Virus record (IMG/VR): IMGVR_UViG_3300042868_009989 | Location: 1 to 31,182 of that record | Direction: 5' to 3' (one strand) | Length of the DNA: 31,182 bases | From: a virus | Part shown: piece by piece, positions 28,325 through 31,182 of the stretch | Position numbering within the stretch: the first letter of the stretch is position 1 | Layout: each line of letters starts with the position of its first letter | Position numbers and translations under genes: made by a program | Notes under the pieces: generated by a model | Told to the model about the DNA's origin: nothing | What the model saw: only the letters and a program-made list of their open reading frames with translations | Databases searched by the model: none

Positions 28325-28510
28325 TTATTTTTCGGCGATGATCTCCAGCACGCGAAGAGCGGCTGGAGCGTCGATGGTCGCATCTTTGCTCCCATCGGCG
28401 TTGACCCGTAGGGTGCAGGAGGTCATCACGGCGACGGCTGCCCAGATGAGAAGCGAGGCGATGAGCGCCCAGATGAGGCCGACTCGGTCGGAATTGGTTT
28501 CAGAGTTCAT
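28325..28510 (-). CDS. Small membrane/lipoprotein-like lysis protein (61 aa)
   Basis: A 61-aa protein with a short polar N-terminus, a hydrophobic helix (11-29, GLIWALIASLLIWAAVAVM) and then TSC with Cys32, a lipobox-like ending. The remaining 29 residues would be periplasmic (TLRVNADGSKDATIDAPAALRV). Size, topology and place in the lysis cassette suggest a spanin-type or Rz1-like lipoprotein. A simple membrane anchor is an alternative. It overlaps the holin gene by 11 nt. Confidence 0.6.
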   Translation of the reverse strand: MNSETNSDRVGLIWALIASLLIWAAVAVMTSCTLRVNADGSKDATIDAPAALRVLEIIAEK

Positions 28511-28706
28511 CGCGGTAGACTTGTTTTTCCGAGGTGTCGATGTAGCTGCGGGCGGTCGTCAGCGCGGTGCCGAGCAGGCCAAGCGCGAAGCCGATCACCT
28601 GCTTGGCGTCGGTGAAGTCGATCGTCGCGAGACCGGCAGATCCGGCGCTTACCACGGCGATGAGGACATAGAGGACGAGGCGGAGGGTGCTTTGTTCGGG
28701 TGTCAT
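28500..28706 (-). CDS. Holin-like protein (68 aa)
   Basis: A 68-aa protein with two hydrophobic segments (about 9-29, RLVLYVLIAVVSAGSAGLATI; about 37-52, VIGFALGLLGTALTTA) and a charged tail (RSYIDTSEKQVYRDEL). This fits a class II holin. The neighbouring endolysin and second membrane gene support the role. Confidence 0.65.
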   Translation of the reverse strand: MTPEQSTLRLVLYVLIAVVSAGSAGLATIDFTDAKQVIGFALGLLGTALTTARSYIDTSEKQVYRDEL

Positions 28707-28710
28707 GTTT

Positions 28711-29040
28711 TTATCGGGTCAGGTGTTCTTTCACTTCACGGAGGATGTCAGAATTTTGGGCAATCACTTGGTGGTTTTGCGCCGTGATCTCGACGAGTTT
28801 TTTGAAGTTCGCATCGCGTTCGAGATCGCGTTGCTCGAACTTGGATTCAGATTTGTCGAGCCTAGCGACGAGCCAGCGCAAAGCAAACAAGGCGGCACCA
28901 AGCGCACCGAGCGGCCCGGTGAGGATCTGCATCCATTCGGGCATTTCGAGCGACTCAGCGGTGATCGATGCCAGCTTTCCGCCCGCCACGCCCGAGAGCA
29001 TGACGGTCGCTGCGGAGAGGGTGTTGGAGGTGATGGTCAT
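28711..29040 (-). CDS. Membrane protein with coiled coil, second holin/antiholin candidate (109 aa)
   Basis: A 109-aa protein. An Ala/Ser-rich N-terminus (about 1-25) is weakly hydrophobic; a clear membrane segment lies at about 39-59 (ILTGPLGALGAALFALRWLVA). It is followed by a charged coiled coil (ARLDKSESKFEQRDLERDANF ... ILREVKEHL). The layout recalls XhlA-type holin-associated proteins. It starts by ATGA overlap with the 97-aa gene. Confidence 0.6.
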   Translation of the reverse strand: MTITSNTLSAATVMLSGVAGGKLASITAESLEMPEWMQILTGPLGALGAALFALRWLVARLDKSESKFEQRDLERDANFKKLVEITAQNHQVIAQNSDILREVKEHLTR

Positions 29041-29330
29041 GCCCAGAAAATGTTAGGTGTGGATTCGTCGGTAGGGCGTTGTTCGCCGGAGGTGGATGAC
29101 CAGAAAATAAACTGCTCCCCGCCTTCAGGAATCGGGATGCCGACGAGATCTCTGAACAGCACCCACCATTGCCCATCGCCGTTGTGCTCGCCGATGATGC
29201 AAAGCGCGTATTCGTGGGACGCAAGTGTGATTTGCTCGTTGCCCTCGTCGTCGATTACAGCGAAGCCGTTGGCTAGTCCGAACTGGACTGCTACTTCGCG
29301 TGAGGGGAATTTTAATAGGTAGTCGGTCAT
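29037..29330 (-). CDS. Small fibre-adjacent protein (97 aa)
   Basis: A 97-aa protein starting MTDYLLKFPSREVAVQFGLANGFAV. It is a compact alpha/beta protein with an EYALCIIGEHNGDGQWWVLFRDL core. It directly follows the fibre gene by ATGA overlap. Proteins with the FxSxExAxxFGxxNGF start are found next to phage tail fibre genes. They may assist fibre assembly or bind the fibre; no catalytic motif is seen. Confidence 0.65.
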   Translation of the reverse strand: MTDYLLKFPSREVAVQFGLANGFAVIDDEGNEQITLASHEYALCIIGEHNGDGQWWVLFRDLVGIPIPEGGEQFIFWSSTSGEQRPTDESTPNIFWA

Positions 29331-31182
29331 ACTGTAAGGGCTTGGAGTTTTGCGTCTGGGAGGCGTTTTTTGTAAAAGCGGACGGCGGCGATGTGGCCGT
29401 TCAGAACATCGACTCCATCATTTCCACCGATACGCATACTTGTTGGATTCGGCATAGTGACAGTTGTGTCAGTTCCAACGAGCACATTATTTACAGCGAA
29501 GGCGTTATCATTTAACTTGAATGCGTAAGCCGCCTTAACATTTGTAGTAGTGATATCCCCAGATGTGGTTATGACAGCTTCAATACCAGCATTAGTGGTA
29601 GTCAAACCTCTCCACCTTCTAGACCCAACTCCTGACTCATTGCTTCTGGCTATACGATGAGCTTGACTGTTGCCAGTGGTATTTACCATCAAGGGGTATG
29701 CTAGTTGCGACGGAAGCGGAGGGACTGCATTTAAAAACAAAGTTCCCTCACTCTGATTATAGAAGTTATTAAAATTACCCCCCGTAATACTACACACATC
29801 CGCGCTACGCACCACGGACGCTGTGGTGGTTGGGATGTAGGAGGTGGCGAAGGAGCCTGCTTCGAATTGGCACATTGCGAAAAGGAATTGGTTGGATGTG
29901 CTTCCAGCATAACTTGGCCCAGAAGTTGTCCCGTTCGTGTTGTTTATAAAATTAACTCCAAAGGTCGCAGTTGTAGATGTTGTTACTGTGGCATTACGGG
30001 TGACACTTATACGATACCATCCATTAGCATGCTCTTCAACCCTTGTGGTCAATCCAGATACGTTTCCAAACTGACCAGTTGTTAAATTGAAGTTCGCGTA
30101 TTGAGATCCAAAACCTCCAGTGCCAAGTAGAATTTGTATCCAGTCGATGTTTCCAGTTACTTTTTTTACGAAAGCCGAGGCAGTGTACGCGACTCCTGAT
30201 GTAACTGATGCCCCAAGAGTAACTGTATTGGTTCCGGTATTGTAAAGTCCATGTGGGGCAGTGGTAGCAGATTCAGAAATCAAATAAGATGTATTACTGT
30301 CTGGGCCAGTACCACTAGCTACGCTTGTCGCCCCAGTAGTACTAGAACTAACAACCCATCCTATATTATTAACAATAGCTCCGGACTGAAAAGCCGCATT
30401 CGTCCTCGACTCCTCGATCAGCAAGCCACGGCACACGCCAGCAGCCGTGTGGTCGAAGCGGGGGCCGCGATAGCCGACTCGCCATGAGGTGAATGTTCCC
30501 GTTCCGCTCGCGGTCGTCATGTTGCAAACCAGCGACTGCGTGGCGGCATTGTAACTGGTCACAGTCCCCGTCATGATGTTCGATCCATTCGACGCCTCGA
30601 CCGCATCGCCAGTGCGCCAGAATTGATCCTGTCCAGCGGTCGCATCTAGCACGAATGTTTTGCTCGCTGCGCTGATCGAGTTCGAGGTGGTCGAGGTATC
30701 GATGCCGTGGATCAGACCATCGCTGCCGATGTAGGTTGCGCCACTTCCTCGCGTAAAAGTCGGTGTCGGCCCACGCCGCGCGGTCAGCGTCTTGTCGGTG
30801 GCAAAGCGCAGATCGAGTGATGGCACGTTGTCAGGGTTGACGTAATCAACGCCGCCAGCGGATTTTCGGTAGATGTCGCCAGCAGAAATCAACGGATCGG
30901 CAATAGCCGCCTCCTCGTCGGTGTAGGTGAGCAGCTTGCCGCCGATGTATGGATACAGAGACGCTATTGGGGCTTTCAGCTCGTCATTGCCATTCAGTTT
31001 GCCGACCGCTTGAACCACCGTATCGGTTGCTGCGACCGTGCCAGCACCTGATACGTAGCCAGTGAGCAGGGCGGTAGCACCACTGCTGCCGGGCGGGCCT
31101 TGTGGGCCTTGGATACCTTGTGGGATGGTGAATGCAAGCGACTGGTTAGGCGCATCGCCGCTGATTGTAACAGATGCATTTG
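29327..31182 (-). CDS. Tail fibre / receptor-binding protein (start lies across the window edge)
   Basis: The frame is open to the right edge with no credible start. The first visible residues are NASVTISGDAPNQSLAF, then a collagen-like stretch (GIQGPQGPPG) and a helical shaft (VAATDTVVQAVGKLNGNDELK). Then come DLRFATDKTLTARRGPTPTFTRGSGATYIG and FDHTAAGVCRGLLIEESRTN, signatures of phage tail proteins, and a C-terminal lectin-like beta domain (about the last 150 residues, EGTLFLNAVPP ... GHIAAVRFYKKRLPD). Joined to the fragment at 1-355 it makes a 737-codon gene. The first part is GC-rich, and the DNA from about 30400 down to 29400 is AT-richer, so the receptor-binding end looks exchanged. Confidence 0.85.
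   Translation of the reverse strand, partial: NASVTISGDAPNQSLAFTIPQGIQGPQGPPGSSGATALLTGYVSGAGTVAATDTVVQAVGKLNGNDELKAPIASLYPYIGGKLLTYTDEEAAIADPLISAGDIYRKSAGGVDYVNPDNVPSLDLRFATDKTLTARRGPTPTFTRGSGATYIGSDGLIHGIDTSTTSNSISAASKTFVLDATAGQDQFWRTGDAVEASNGSNIMTGTVTSYNAATQSLVCNMTTASGTGTFTSWRVGYRGPRFDHTAAGVCRGLLIEESRTNAAFQSGAIVNNIGWVVSSSTTGATSVASGTGPDSNTSYLISESATTAPHGLYNTGTNTVTLGASVTSGVAYTASAFVKKVTGNIDWIQILLGTGGFGSQYANFNLTTGQFGNVSGLTTRVEEHANGWYRISVTRNATVTTSTTATFGVNFINNTNGTTSGPSYAGSTSNQFLFAMCQFEAGSFATSYIPTTTASVVRSADVCSITGGNFNNFYNQSEGTLFLNAVPPLPSQLAYPLMVNTTGNSQAHRIARSNESGVGSRRWRGLTTTNAGIEAVITTSGDITTTNVKAAYAFKLNDNAFAVNNVLVGTDTTVTMPNPTSMRIGGNDGVDVLNGHIAAVRFYKKRLPDAKLQALTV

Overview
The window looks like the complete genome of a temperate, tailed, probably siphovirus-like phage, opened inside its tail-fibre gene. 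A minus-strand gene starting at 355 runs off the left edge, and the large minus-strand fibre gene entering from the right edge lacks a start. Joining base 1 to base 31182 fuses them in one frame with no stop, giving a 737-codon gene. An attP-like site, the 3' half of a tRNA-Thr(CGT) gene, lies in the middle beside the integrase rather than at an end. Both facts fit a circular or circularly permuted phage genome rather than an integrated prophage. The host cannot be named from the sequence. Starts that do not overlap an upstream gene tend to have C/A-rich leaders without Shine-Dalgarno (SD) sequences, and the primase is BT4734-like. A Verrucomicrobiota-type host is my weak guess.

Layout. Almost everything is on the minus strand and can be read as one rolling transcript leaving a lysogeny switch at about 24.55-24.65 kb. 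That switch has a plus-strand repressor, three palindromic 13-bp operators and a divergent leftward promoter. Going left from it: small early genes (24.5-23.6 kb); an SSB-like protein and a coiled-coil protein (23.5-21.3 kb); a cassette of tiny overlapping genes (21.3-19.5 kb); and a replication block with a winged-helix protein, VRR-NUC nuclease, SNF2-type helicase and AEP primase-helicase (19.5-15.4 kb). Next is an iteron-like repeat cluster (15.23-15.37 kb), then an HTH protein and terminase small and large subunits (15.1-11.8 kb). A reversed cargo cassette of ATP-dependent DNA ligase plus a ribbon-helix-helix protein (10.6-11.75 kb) follows. After it come a connector candidate, portal, ClpP-like protease/scaffold and major capsid protein (10.5-6.7 kb); head-tail and tail-tube genes (6.6-5.5 kb); tail chaperones with a programmed -1 frameshift (5.0-4.35 kb); the tape measure; and tail-tip genes. 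The fibre gene crosses the junction to the right end. Fibre-adjacent, holin-like and L,D-transpeptidase-like lysis genes follow (31.2-27.75 kb), then a metallopeptidase-like protein, a metallophosphoesterase and a winged-helix protein (27.7-26.5 kb), which meet the plus-strand integrase tail to tail.

How it works together. The repressor presumably shuts the leftward promoter, whose -35/-10 spacer holds operator 1. Integrase recombines at a host tRNA-Thr gene. On induction, early DNA-binding proteins, SSB, nuclease, helicase and primase-helicase replicate the genome, perhaps from the iteron region. Terminase packages DNA into an HK97-type head built with a protease-scaffold fusion. Intrinsic terminators follow the two most abundant structural genes, capsid and tail tube. 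No contractile sheath or DNA polymerase gene was seen. Base composition drops in the fibre C-terminus and one tail-tip gene, as expected for exchanged receptor-binding modules.
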